Assembly (NCBI GenBank): GCA_007129655.1
Contig: SKVC01000082.1
Location: 1-28,842, forward strand
Direction of reading: 5' to 3'
DNA: 28,842 nt
DNA from: Thermoplasmata archaeon
Lineage (GTDB): Archaea; Thermoplasmatota; Thermoplasmata; Halarchaeoplasmatales; Halarchaeoplasmataceae
Shown: positions 8,308 to 15,292 of the stretch, piece by piece
Layout: each line of letters starts with the position of its first letter
Position numbering within the stretch: the stretch's first letter is position 1
Translations under genes and position numbers: made by a program
Notes under the pieces: model-generated
Seen by the model: the letters and a program-made list of their open reading frames with translations, nothing else
Database searches by the model: none
Told to the model about the DNA's origin: nothing

Positions 8308-8323
8308 CAGAATATGTAATTTC

Positions 8324-8608
8324 TCAATCTTTCCCATGTGTTGCTTTACCCCTGCGTAGTATTCCTTCTTCCTGAAGTATCTCCTTCATACGGTCAAATG
8401 GTAAACCGGCTATCTCTGCGGCCCGAGATATTGTGATGTTCTTATTACGGTACAGTTCAACAGCTGCTACAAGACGTATCTCCGGCTTTTTTGCCATCAG
8501 GGTTCGTATAGCCTCTCTAATGAATTCTGACCGGTTGTCGTAGTATCCAGTGCTTATTATCGCATCGATTTCTTCACTCAGCTTTTTTGGTATGGTTATA
8601 GAGACCAT
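8324..8608 (-). CDS. Ribbon-helix-helix protein with UPF0175-like C-terminus
   Basis: 94-residue DNA-binding protein. The N-terminal ~40 residues form a CopG/NikR-type ribbon-helix-helix: VSITIPKKLSEEIDAII, then NRSEFIREAIRTLM. The C-terminal part (about 47-85) has a helix-turn-helix-like segment, NITISRAAEIAGLPFDRMKEIL, typical of UPF0175-type antitoxins. A Shine-Dalgarno AGGTGAG sits just before the ATG, and a TATA-like ATTTAAT stretch lies upstream. No toxin gene adjoins it: the downstream neighbour is a hairpin and a GNAT acetyltransferase. It is likely a stand-alone repressor or an orphan antitoxin. Confidence 0.75.
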   Translation of the reverse strand: MVSITIPKKLSEEIDAIISTGYYDNRSEFIREAIRTLMAKKPEIRLVAAVELYRNKNITISRAAEIAGLPFDRMKEILQEEGILRRGKATHGKD

Positions 8609-8790
8609 TTTCTCACCTATGTTATTAAATGATATTTGTTGTTACTTAATGACTTTTCTGTTGTGTTGGGTTTTTCGTACTTTTTAGATGGTGAGCTCTA
8701 TAAAATAGATCGGGTTAACATAGTCTATATAATATTTGCACCGAGATGCAAGCTTTACCACCACCTTTTACGCTTCGTCAGTAGTAAAAA

Positions 8791-8798
8791 GTATTTAG
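8791..8798 (+). promoter_or_regulatory. TATA-like box of the tandem-GNAT gene
   Basis: GTATTTAG preceded by AAAAA lies about 25 nt before the ATG at 8819, supporting a leaderless start there. The rest of the gap 8609-8818 shows nothing else. Confidence 0.5.
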
Positions 8799-8818
8799 TT
8801 TACAACCTGTTACCATCG

Positions 8819-9661
8819 ATGATGCGTCTGGAAAAAATAGTGCCGGAAGATAAGGAAGAGATACGTGCTATGAGTGCCGGGATCTGGGAGGGTAACGATT
8901 ACATACCGAAGGTGTTCGACAGATGGGTGGAGGACGAGGGGTTCTACAAAGGAGTGCTGGACGATAGGATAATCGCCGTCTGTAAGTACACTAGACATCC
9001 CGGTGGTGTACTGTGGCTGGAAGGGTTGAGGGTACATCCCAAGTTACAGAACAAGGGATACGGCAGTGAAGTGGCCGGGATGTTTCACCGGCTTATTACG
9101 AGTAAAGAATACACCGCACTGAGATTCATGACCGATGCCACTAACGCCAAGAGCATACACCTTGCGGAGAAGAGGGGCTTCGATGTAGTGTTGGAGCTGT
9201 ATCATCTAGACTACGAAGGAGTGGGTGATGAAGAGGAAGGAATAGCTCAAGAATACGACTTAGGGGCTGTGAAGGACTTCGTGTTCTCTTCCCGAGAATA
9301 CCAAACATACCGGAAGATGTACATAAAGAACTGGACCGCATACGACCTTACGCCGGAATTGCTGGAGGAGGAATTAAAGGCAGGTAACTGCTTCTCTGTT
9401 AAGGAGAACGACGAGATACAGGGAGTTATCTTTATGAATTACCACCGAAGGTACGGCAGGGTCAGTGTGCCCTTCCTGGCTGGTGCCGATCCCGTCGTTG
9501 ACAAACTGATCCGGCACGCGATGTGGTGGAGTGGAGAATACGGTAAAGGGTATCTACTGTTGAAAACACCATTCCAAAAGGTAAAGGAGATGGCTGAAAC
9601 CGCCGGGATGGAACTGGCTCCATACCGTAAAGTACTGGTGCTCGAGTTAAAGAATAAATAA
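8819..9661 (+). CDS. Two-domain GNAT acetyltransferase
   Basis: 280-residue protein with an N-terminal GNAT domain (about residues 1-130). Motif A is visible as LRVHPKLQNKGYGSEVAGMFHRL and motif B as NAKSIHLAEKRGFDV. A C-terminal half of about 130 residues looks like a second, degenerate GNAT fold, with CFSVKENDEIQGVIFMNY as a central strand pair but no clear CoA loop. The frame extends upstream to 8636, but that extension has no family resemblance. The TATA-like box at 8791-8798 sits at leaderless distance from 8819, so the shorter form is annotated. The AhpD-like gene follows 31-40 bp later. The acceptor is unknown. Confidence 0.85.
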   Translation: MMRLEKIVPEDKEEIRAMSAGIWEGNDYIPKVFDRWVEDEGFYKGVLDDRIIAVCKYTRHPGGVLWLEGLRVHPKLQNKGYGSEVAGMFHRLITSKEYTALRFMTDATNAKSIHLAEKRGFDVVLELYHLDYEGVGDEEEGIAQEYDLGAVKDFVFSSREYQTYRKMYIKNWTAYDLTPELLEEELKAGNCFSVKENDEIQGVIFMNYHRRYGRVSVPFLAGADPVVDKLIRHAMWWSGEYGKGYLLLKTPFQKVKEMAETAGMELAPYRKVLVLELKNK

Positions 9662-9701
9662 ACTTTATAGGAAGTACGCAATACGTGGAAGAGTGATAGA
9701 G

Positions 9702-10037
9702 ATGGAAAGCGAGTTCATGGAAGAACGTAAGAAATTAAACGAAAAAGTGATGAAGTACGCAGGTAAAGAGATCAAACGATTCTACAACCTTGACACCAAC
9801 GTTTACCGGGAAGGCGAATTATCGTGTAAGACCAAGGAACTGCTGGGATTGGTAGCCTCCACCGTTCTGCGCTGTGACGATTGTATCGAATATCATATGG
9901 TACGCTGTAAAGAGGAAGGGCTCACCGATGAAGAGCTGGAGGAAGCCTTATCGGTAGCGCTGATAGTCGGCGGCTCCATCACCATACCCCACCTTCGAAG
10001 GGCCTTCGCCAAGTGGGAGAAGATATCGGAGGAATAA
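9702..10037 (+). CDS. AhpD-like carboxymuconolactone decarboxylase family protein
   Basis: 111-residue CMD-family protein. It has the AhpD-type redox motif C-D-D-C-I-E-Y-H (CxxCxxxH) after the KTKELLGLVASTVLRC helix, and the family helix LTDEELEEALSVALIVGG. In AhpD this motif supplies electrons for peroxide reduction, so this may be a thiol peroxidase or disulfide reductase. ATG 9702 is preceded by GTGAT as a possible ribosome site; GTG 9693 is an alternative lying 27 nt after an AACTTTATAG box. It is followed after 1 bp by a methionine-sulfoxide-reductase-like gene and then an Ogg gene, placing it in an oxidative-damage operon. Confidence 0.85.
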   Translation: MESEFMEERKKLNEKVMKYAGKEIKRFYNLDTNVYREGELSCKTKELLGLVASTVLRCDDCIEYHMVRCKEEGLTDEELEEALSVALIVGGSITIPHLRRAFAKWEKISEE

Positions 10038-10038
10038 G

Positions 10039-10482
10039 ATGAAAGATAGCTACAAAAGGCTACTGGAAGATATCGAGAAGATGGATGGCAATACCGATGA
10101 GATCCTTCTGGGAATCTGTGAATTATTGAAGGGATCCGTGGCTCACTACGACTGGGTGGGATTCTACATGTTAAAAAACGGAAAATTGAACTTGGGGCCC
10201 TATTCCGGAGCTCCCACTGAGCACAACCAGATCGCCATAGGGCAGGGAGTGTGTGGTCAAGCAATAGAAAGGGAAAGTACCATGATAGTTGCCGATGTCA
10301 GATCGGAAGATAACTACCTGGCATGCAGCCTCGACGTGAGATCAGAGATAGTTGTGCCAATATTCAAAGACAGTGAGATAATCGGCGAGATCGATATAGA
10401 CTCCCACAGATTAGATGCCTTCGACCAATATGATAAAGAATTTTTAGAAGCGGTATGTGAACATGTTGCAGGATCGCTCTGA
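10039..10482 (+). CDS. GAF-domain protein, likely free methionine-(R)-sulfoxide reductase
   Basis: 147-residue single GAF domain resembling fRMsr (YebR/MsrC), which reduces free methionine-R-sulfoxide. Family marks are YDWVGFYML, LGPYSGAPTEH, IGQGVCG, NYLACSLDVRSEIVVPIF and IGEIDIDS. Of the three E. coli active-site cysteines, those equivalent to Cys94 and catalytic Cys118 are present as C72 and C96 with the same 24-residue spacing. The third (Cys84) is H62. C72 could still resolve the disulfide, so activity is plausible. A GGAGG site (10028-10032) precedes the ATG. It overlaps the Ogg start by about 20 bp, indicating translational coupling. A sensory GAF role is the alternative. Confidence 0.72.
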   Translation: MKDSYKRLLEDIEKMDGNTDEILLGICELLKGSVAHYDWVGFYMLKNGKLNLGPYSGAPTEHNQIAIGQGVCGQAIERESTMIVADVRSEDNYLACSLDVRSEIVVPIFKDSEIIGEIDIDSHRLDAFDQYDKEFLEAVCEHVAGSL

Positions 10483-11113
10483 GATACGGGATATCTACAA
10501 CGAAATACGCCCTCGGATAGAAGCGCGTATGGAAGAATTTCAAGGTATATGGGAAGAAAAGGATCCACACCGGATATTCAAAGAATTGGTGTTCTGCCTA
10601 TTCACGCCCCAATCCAAGGCAAGGATCTGCTGGGAGACGGTGGAAGAATTGGTAGAAAAGGACCTGCTGTTGGATGGCTGTAAAGAAGATATTTCAGATA
10701 ATATATGCCGTGTCAGATTCAGGCACAACAAAGCCGGCTACGTGGTGGAGTTGAGGGAAAAATTCGGCCCGCCGGAACGTACGCAGAAGTTGATAGAGCG
10801 ATTGGAAGAACTGCCGGATAATAAAGCACGAAGAAGATGGTTAGTCGACGATATCAAAGGCATGGGCTACAAAGAGGGTAGTCATTACTTGAGAAACATC
10901 GGATCGGGTAAGGATCTCGCTATACTCGACAGACATATTCTGAAGAATCTGGAGAAGTTTGGAGTCATAGAAGATATACCAAAATCGATCACACCGGCTA
11001 AATACTTGGAGATCGAAAAGCGAATGGCCGACTTTGCTGTGGATATAGATATACCATTATCTCATCTGGACTTCGTGCTCTGGTATAAAGAAACAGGAGA
11101 CATCTTCAAGTGA
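10463..11113 (+). CDS. ogg: Archaeal 8-oxoguanine DNA glycosylase/AP lyase (Ogg2-type)
   Basis: 216-residue helix-hairpin-helix glycosylase that excises 8-oxoguanine and cuts at the abasic site. It matches the archaeal Ogg2 type (MJ0724-like): ELVFCLFTPQSKARICWETVEEL near the N-terminus, the HhH DDIKGMGYKEGSHYLRNIG with catalytic Lys, and AILDRHILKNL with catalytic Asp. ATG 10463 is preferred; GTG 10457 would add two residues. Its start lies inside the GAF gene and its stop overlaps the convergent VOC-nitroreductase gene by 8 bp. Co-transcription with methionine-sulfoxide reductase and AhpD-like genes fits a repair operon for oxidative damage. Confidence 0.92.
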   Translation: MLQDRSEIRDIYNEIRPRIEARMEEFQGIWEEKDPHRIFKELVFCLFTPQSKARICWETVEELVEKDLLLDGCKEDISDNICRVRFRHNKAGYVVELREKFGPPERTQKLIERLEELPDNKARRRWLVDDIKGMGYKEGSHYLRNIGSGKDLAILDRHILKNLEKFGVIEDIPKSITPAKYLEIEKRMADFAVDIDIPLSHLDFVLWYKETGDIFK

Positions 11114-11957
11114 TATTGTCTCCGAGTATTTTGACGAATTTTTCTACTTCCTTTCTCTTTGGTGTAGTTGGGAATTCTTGCGGATAACCCAGTGGTGTAA
11201 CCGTGACCACATAGTGGTCCATGGGAACTCCCATTTCTTCTTTTACACGTTCTCTGTCCATATCAGCTATCCAGCAAGTACCGAGACCGTAACCCCATGC
11301 AGCCAGCATGAAATGATATGCGGCTATGACACCATCTTGAACGTGGCGTAGTGATTTTTCCGGGTCCGAGCAGATAGCCACGGCCATTGGGGCGTTACCG
11401 ATAGGTGCACTGGAAGCGCTTCTTTCATTAGCCAATGATCTTTGTACGTATTTGTCCCGTATAGGCAGAAAATAGTAAGATTGTGTGTTCTTCGAAGTCG
11501 GAGAATACCTGCAAGTCTCAAATATCTTCCAAAGTAGTGCTTCCGGAACCCCTTTCTCACTGTAATGTCTAACACTGCGCCGTGTCTCTAAAAGCTCAAC
11601 GCCGCCCATGTATGGCTCCAGAGGATGCAAGAAAGTCTGGAACTCGATGGTCCTTCCCTCGGGGTCCTCTGCGAAGAAATTGTATATATTATACCTCTCG
11701 TTGTCCTTGGGTTCACCGGTGGCGATGTCTCGGAATTTATCGTACATCTCATCCACCGTCGATCTATCAGGGTAGAAAAATGTGATAACTCCCTGGGTAT
11801 CGACTTCGTCGCTTCCACAGAATCCCAGCAGGAAATTACCGTGTTTTAACAAGGTACATCCCGCCTGCTCTAGCCATATCTTCATGCCCACTTCTTCCGT
11901 ATAGAACCTGACTATCTCTTCCGGCTTTTTTGTCCTGAAAAACGTTAACCCTGCCAT
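11106..11957 (-). CDS. VOC (glyoxalase-like)-nitroreductase fusion protein
   Basis: 283-residue two-domain protein. Residues 1-115 are a vicinal-oxygen-chelate/glyoxalase-type domain: FFRTKKPEEIVRFYTEEVGM at the start and NFFAEDPEGRTIEFQTF as the closing strand. Residues 120-283 are an FMN nitroreductase: LLETRRSVRHYSEKGVPEALL, RYSPTSKNTQSYYFLPI and WGYGLGTCWIAD. Nitroreductases reduce flavin-accessible quinones or nitro compounds with NAD(P)H. The VOC domain may bind the substrate or act separately. Both halves look intact. Its stop overlaps ogg by 8 bp. A weak TATA-like AGATTTTTAACA lies about 27-40 nt upstream. A second nitroreductase, unfused, lies at 20833. Confidence 0.87.
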   Translation of the reverse strand: MAGLTFFRTKKPEEIVRFYTEEVGMKIWLEQAGCTLLKHGNFLLGFCGSDEVDTQGVITFFYPDRSTVDEMYDKFRDIATGEPKDNERYNIYNFFAEDPEGRTIEFQTFLHPLEPYMGGVELLETRRSVRHYSEKGVPEALLWKIFETCRYSPTSKNTQSYYFLPIRDKYVQRSLANERSASSAPIGNAPMAVAICSDPEKSLRHVQDGVIAAYHFMLAAWGYGLGTCWIADMDRERVKEEMGVPMDHYVVTVTPLGYPQEFPTTPKRKEVEKFVKILGDNIT

Positions 11958-12032
11958 GTAGATAAATAAGATGATCTGTGTTAAAAATCTTTGTGTTTTA
12001 AAATAAATAAAAATGGGGGCCTCGAAAGACGC

Positions 12033-12644
12033 TCAAGGCTTCCAAAGGGGGCCTCCCAAGGGCAATATGGTTCTTTCGGCCATGGTGTTCAACAGTATGC
12101 TGCCTGCCGCATAGAATGAAAGTGCCGATGTAATTATCAAAAATACGCCGGCGATGGTCCCGTCTATTCCCCAGATGTAATGTGCGATCAGTATGGGAAG
12201 TGCTATGTCCACGGATACGACTATGGCGAAAAGAGTCTTGTTTGCCATCATGGATGCAGCAGTTATTATTACCAAAAATATCATGACTGCAGTCAAGCCG
12301 GCAGCGTAGTGGATCGTGTCAACGTTTACATCTGTGAATACGTTTATGTATGCCGTCAAGGCGATGGAGTACATGGCCATTGAGAAGAAGGTAAAAACCG
12401 TGAATCCGAAGATGTTTTTACGTCTGTAATCCAATAATCCGGCTACAAATTGAGTGGTAGCTCCAAAGAAAAGTATCCATGGAATAAGTAGAGCGGTGGT
12501 TCCGCTTTCGGTGAAGCCTAGGTACGTAACTCCCAGTAGGAGTGCGGCTACCGCAAGGCCAAAAAGTCCTAATGATGCCGGTTCCGTAGAAAGGTCAGGC
12601 ACTTCCTTGATAAATATGTCCTGAGATTGTGTTTTATTTTCCAT
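12033..12644 (-). CDS. AceTr (GPR1/FUN34/YaaH) family transporter
   Basis: 203-residue membrane protein with six predicted helices, of the AceTr family, which carries acetate/succinate with protons. The family N-terminal signature NPxPLGL appears as EPASLGLFGLAVAALLL (about residues 21-37). Helix 2 contains the family's FFGATTQFVAGLLDYRRKNIFG with the conserved Gln-Phe-Gly-like stretch, followed by FTVFTFFSMAMY. A minus-strand GAATATATAC box centred about 27-30 nt upstream points to a leaderless or short-leader transcript. It stands alone. Acetate as substrate is inferred from the family; related members have been linked to ammonium. Confidence 0.85.
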   Translation of the reverse strand: MENKTQSQDIFIKEVPDLSTEPASLGLFGLAVAALLLGVTYLGFTESGTTALLIPWILFFGATTQFVAGLLDYRRKNIFGFTVFTFFSMAMYSIALTAYINVFTDVNVDTIHYAAGLTAVMIFLVIITAASMMANKTLFAIVVSVDIALPILIAHYIWGIDGTIAGVFLIITSALSFYAAGSILLNTMAERTILPLGGPLWKP

Positions 12645-12724
12645 AGAACCTGTGATGAAGAACTTGTATATATTCTATACGATGGTCAAATAAGTAAAAT
12701 TGGTACTATATCTAAATAAAAGAA

Positions 12725-13414
12725 CTAACGAATGGGTATCTCGCCTTTGTAAAACAAACTAGTTTCTTGGTATATTAATTTCAGAGGATGTACCTCCACC
12801 CCGACTTCCATAGCTTCGCGAAATGCCGCGGTGAAGTCCGGGTCCCTTTCTTCATAGGGTGAAAAACACTCTGCATCAGAGCGGAAAACCAGTATCAGTA
12901 GTCCCGCACGTTTACCTTTCTCAATGGCGTTTATCAATTCCCGTACATGTCTAGTTCCCCGGGTTGTAGGTGCATCCGGAAAAAGTGCCTTACCGTCCAT
13001 AGCGAGTGTGCAGCCCTTGACTTCGACCCATAGTTCGCCTTCCCGTTCATTATAAAAATCGATCCTACTCTTGCCCAGTTTCTTCTCGCCCCGCCATCCA
13101 TCCGTCATCCCAAATGGATTTACTTTATCGTTTTCTAGAACCCAACGGGCTATCCGCGGGTGAAAGCCGGAGTTGACCAATATCCAATTATCTTCATATT
13201 CGGCGGCTATCAAGTCCCAAGAAGTTTTCCGGTTCGGATCGTCTGCCTTAGCCAGTAGAACTTTATTTCCGGTAAACAAAAGCTCTTCCAGCCTGCCCGG
13301 GTCCCGTACATGCACTTCCTCGTTTTTCCCCTCAATATCAACAATGCCCAAAAAACGATTCTTCCTTTCCTGAAAAATACACTCTTTATCATACGGTATG
13401 TCAAAGACTTTCAC
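12725..13414 (-). CDS. sfsA: SfsA family protein
   Basis: 229-residue SfsA protein, a family named for a sugar-fermentation-stimulation phenotype in E. coli. It has an N-terminal OB-like nucleic-acid-binding part and a C-terminal PD-(D/E)xK nuclease-like part. Visible marks are EVHVRDPGRLEELL, WVEVKGCTL, ALFPDAPTTRGTRHVREL and the final DPDFTAAFREAMEVGVEV. The E-x-K of EVKGCTL fits the nuclease-like core. Length is typical. It begins 4 bp after the Lrp regulator stop, so the two are one operon. The true molecular function of SfsA is not settled. Confidence 0.93.
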   Translation of the reverse strand: MKVFDIPYDKECIFQERKNRFLGIVDIEGKNEEVHVRDPGRLEELLFTGNKVLLAKADDPNRKTSWDLIAAEYEDNWILVNSGFHPRIARWVLENDKVNPFGMTDGWRGEKKLGKSRIDFYNEREGELWVEVKGCTLAMDGKALFPDAPTTRGTRHVRELINAIEKGKRAGLLILVFRSDAECFSPYEERDPDFTAAFREAMEVGVEVHPLKLIYQETSLFYKGEIPIR

Positions 13415-13418
13415 GTGA

Positions 13419-13850
13419 TCACTTCATCTTCGTTAAAATTATAGCCGGGCAGATACGTTTGACCCCATTTATGGTACATATCTTCTCTTCAATCAATCGG
13501 CACAATTGAGCATCATCCTTGGTCCATATCTCGGCCATTATCATATGATCTCCGGTGGATTTTGCAACCCATCTTACTTCTTCTAGGGAATCCAGTGCAT
13601 TGATGGCATCAAAATAATTCTCAGGTTCGGTATCAAGACCAAGAAGAGTAACGCTACGGTAGCCGAGTTTCGAAGGGTCTATATCAATTGTGTATTCTCG
13701 TATCACACCTTCGTCCTCCAGGCGTTTGATCCTTTTACGAACTGTTCCTTCGCTTACATCCAGTCGCTGTGCTATATCTGTATAGGGTGTACGTGAATTG
13801 GACATAAGTATATCCAATATCTTCTTGTCTTTCTCATCTATTTTGGGCAT
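13419..13850 (-). CDS. Lrp/AsnC family transcriptional regulator
   Basis: 143-residue Lrp/AsnC regulator. The N-terminal helix-turn-helix (about 1-50) reads DEKDKKILDILMSNSRTPYTDIAQRLDVSEGTVRKRIKRLEDEGVI. The C-terminal RAM domain (about 65-143) has the ligand-binding/oligomer fold: SVTLLGLDTEPENY, VRWVAKSTGDHMIMAEIW. ATG 13850 matches the family start; the frame runs on to 13952, but that part is the promoter. It is co-transcribed with sfsA and divergent from the oxygen-defence operon. A gapped inverted repeat downstream of its own TATA box fits autorepression. Control of the divergent operon is an inference from position only. Confidence 0.92.
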   Translation of the reverse strand: MPKIDEKDKKILDILMSNSRTPYTDIAQRLDVSEGTVRKRIKRLEDEGVIREYTIDIDPSKLGYRSVTLLGLDTEPENYFDAINALDSLEEVRWVAKSTGDHMIMAEIWTKDDAQLCRLIEEKICTINGVKRICPAIILTKMK

Positions 13851-13864
13851 GTTCGCATTTCTTA

Positions 13865-13901
13865 GTACGGAATACCTACTACAGTTTTGCGTAATTCGTA
13901 C
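13865..13901. promoter_or_regulatory. Candidate Lrp autoregulatory operator
   Basis: GTACGGAAT (13865-13873) and ATTCGTAC (13894-13901) are inverted half-sites differing by one inserted base. They lie between the minus-strand TATA box (13908-13918) and the Lrp start, across the expected transcription start near 13885-13890. Confidence 0.4.
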
Positions 13902-13907
13902 AAAAAG

Positions 13908-13918
13908 GTTATATACTT
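13908..13918 (-). promoter_or_regulatory. TATA box of the Lrp-sfsA operon
   Basis: Reads AAGTATATAAC on the minus strand, a good archaeal TATA box, about 60 nt before the Lrp ATG. This predicts a short leader of roughly 35 nt. Confidence 0.55.
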
Positions 13919-14008
13919 CGTAGTATTTAAGACTATTGTTCGTATGAAACAAAGAAAAATGGAAATGTATAACGATGTTATTCGCCCCGCCCTATTCGAA
14001 AGTCAACC

Positions 14009-14028
14009 TTGTAGAAACATGTCTACAA
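14009..14028. promoter_or_regulatory. Perfect inverted repeat, candidate operator of the oxygen-defence operon
   Basis: TTGTAGA-AACATG-TCTACAA is a 20-bp inverted repeat with perfect 7-bp arms, ending 2 bp before the TATA box at 14031. It covers the BRE position, so a bound protein would compete with TFB or recruit it. Confidence 0.6.
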
Positions 14029-14030
14029 AT

Positions 14031-14040
14031 ATTTTATATA
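14031..14040 (+). promoter_or_regulatory. TATA box of the oxygen-defence operon
   Basis: ATTTTATATA gives an expected start near 14060-14065 and a leader of about 55-60 nt ending in a strong AGGAGG ribosome site (14107-14112). This is unlike the leaderless-looking genes nearby. Confidence 0.6.
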
Positions 14041-14119
14041 TGTGCGGGTGCATAAGCAATACTAGAACATCGGGAGAGAATATGAACAAATCGATATATA
14101 ACAAACAGGAGGAAAAGAA

Positions 14120-14623
14120 ATGATAGACATATCTGGAATAAATTTTAAAGAATTGCTAGGCGCAGCTGCTAAGGCTGAAGAGAACAGTCGTGAAGTGTAT
14201 GACTTTCTTGCCAAAAACGCTAAAACATTCGTCACCGCGGATCGTTTCAAGTTTTTAGCAGGAGAGGAACAGAAACACGAAGAATACGTCAGAGGGGTTT
14301 ACAATAAAACTTACGGGGGTAAAGAATTGACGGTCCCTGACGATACACCGTTACCGATACCTTTCATAATATTTAACGACGAAAGCGACGAATCGGAACT
14401 CATCGAACAGGCCATGGAAGCTGAGTTGGCAGCCAAGGAAGTTTACGAGAAGATGTCCACGATGGCTAAGGACGAGAAAAGGCCTGATGAGATAGTACTT
14501 ACATTGAATTACCTGGCAGGTATGGAACAAAACCACTACAATATACTGGAGCAAGAACTGGACAGGACGAAGAATTTTGAAGAATTTGACGAGTACTTCC
14601 CTGGGATGCATATAGGACCTTAG
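14120..14623 (+). CDS. Ferritin-like diiron protein (rubrerythrin-like, no rubredoxin domain)
   Basis: 167-residue four-helix diiron protein of the rubrerythrin/ferritin-like group. Metal ligand motifs are AAKAEENSREVYDFL in helix 1, GEEQKHEEY (E-x2-H) in helix 2, AMEAELAAKEVYEKM in helix 3 and GMEQNHYNIL (E-x2-H) in helix 4. A long helix 2-3 linker (GGKELTVPDDTPLP) separates the pairs. It lacks the C-terminal rubredoxin domain, but a free rubredoxin gene follows at once and could supply electrons. It is first in the seven-gene oxygen-defence operon, with a strong AGGAGG site. It is probably a peroxide-reducing or oxygen-scavenging diiron protein; the exact substrate is not readable. Confidence 0.8.
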   Translation: MIDISGINFKELLGAAAKAEENSREVYDFLAKNAKTFVTADRFKFLAGEEQKHEEYVRGVYNKTYGGKELTVPDDTPLPIPFIIFNDESDESELIEQAMEAELAAKEVYEKMSTMAKDEKRPDEIVLTLNYLAGMEQNHYNILEQELDRTKNFEEFDEYFPGMHIGP

Positions 14624-14635
14624 GAGATGGAAAAG

Positions 14636-14797
14636 ATGGCAAAATGGAGATGTAAAGTTTGTGGATACATATACGATGAAGAAGAAGGCTATGAAGAAGA
14701 CGGAATAGAACCTGGCACCAAGTTCGAGGATATACCCAAGGATTGGGTTTGCCCATTGTGCGGTGCACCAAAAGAACAGTTCGAGAAATTGGATTAA
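14636..14797 (+). CDS. Rubredoxin
   Basis: 53-residue rubredoxin with one FeCys4 centre from CKVCG near the N-terminus and CPLCG near the C-terminus, plus the family text GYIYDEEEGYEEDGIEPGT and FEDIPKDWVCPLCGAPKEQFE. It donates electrons to superoxide reductases and rubrerythrins, several of which lie in this operon. ATG 14636 is chosen because GGAG (14623-14626) lies 9 nt before it. ATG 14627 would add three residues but overlaps that site. The ribosome site overlaps the stop of the previous gene, so translation is likely coupled. Confidence 0.95.
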   Translation: MAKWRCKVCGYIYDEEEGYEEDGIEPGTKFEDIPKDWVCPLCGAPKEQFEKLD

Positions 14798-14809
14798 AGG
14801 TGAGATAAT

Positions 14810-15286
14810 ATGAAGGACGATACGAGGCTAGCTCAGGGCGACCCATCGCCGGATTTTGAGCTCGAGGACCATAACGGTAACAAGATCAAACTCAGTGAAC
14901 TCAGGGGTAAAACCGTGCTGCTCTCTTTCCATCCATTGGCTTGGACGAATATATGCGCAAAGCAGATGGAGTCCCTGGAAGATAACAAGGAAGAACTGGA
15001 TGAATTGAACGCCGTCGCTATGGGGATCAGCGTGGATAGTGTTCCAAGTAAGAAAGCATGGGCTGAGGAACTTGTTATAGAAGATACTCCCTTGCTTTGC
15101 GATTTCTGGCCCCACGGCAAAATGATAAAGGATTATCGGATTTTTCGAGAAGATGATGGTTTCTCCGAAAGGGCAAACATCATCGTTGATCCGGAGGGGA
15201 ATATTGCGTTCATCAAGGTATACCCGATAAAGGAATTACCTGATATGAAGGAGATATTAGAAGAGATCGAAAAAATAGAGAGGTGA
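14810..15286 (+). CDS. Peroxiredoxin (AhpC/TSA family)
   Basis: 158-residue peroxiredoxin that reduces hydrogen peroxide or organic peroxides. The active site is P42-L-A-W-T46-N-I-C49, matching PxxxTxxC with C49 as peroxidatic cysteine. Other family marks are DPSPDFELEDHNGNKIKLSEL, KTVLLSFHP, GISVDSVPSKKAWAEEL and FSERANIIVDPEGNIAF. A second cysteine in PLLCDFW (about residue 96) might resolve, since no C-terminal resolving cysteine is present. The start has a GGTGA site 8 nt upstream. It is third in the operon, following rubredoxin by 12 bp. The electron donor is unknown; rubredoxin or thioredoxin are possible. Confidence 0.93.
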   Translation: MKDDTRLAQGDPSPDFELEDHNGNKIKLSELRGKTVLLSFHPLAWTNICAKQMESLEDNKEELDELNAVAMGISVDSVPSKKAWAEELVIEDTPLLCDFWPHGKMIKDYRIFREDDGFSERANIIVDPEGNIAFIKVYPIKELPDMKEILEEIEKIER

Positions 15287-15292
15287 AGAGAT

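Noticed and set aside
8145..8323. Possible tRNA or other RNA gene in the gap
   Set aside because: No cloverleaf, no acceptor-stem pairing and no convincing T-loop text were found; only a hairpin near 8279-8307 and a promoter remain.
8636..8818. N-terminal extension of the tandem-GNAT gene
   Set aside because: The 61 extra codons resemble nothing and include the TATA-like box placed at leaderless distance from ATG 8819.
10039..10482. GAF protein as a signalling sensor
   Set aside because: It has no partner output domain, and the paired cysteines at fRMsr spacing plus the repair-gene context favour an enzyme, though a sensor is not excluded.
13887..14119. Plus-strand open frame of 78 codons in the Lrp/oxygen-defence gap
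   Set aside because: It covers both promoters and the inverted repeats, has no ribosome site and no family resemblance.
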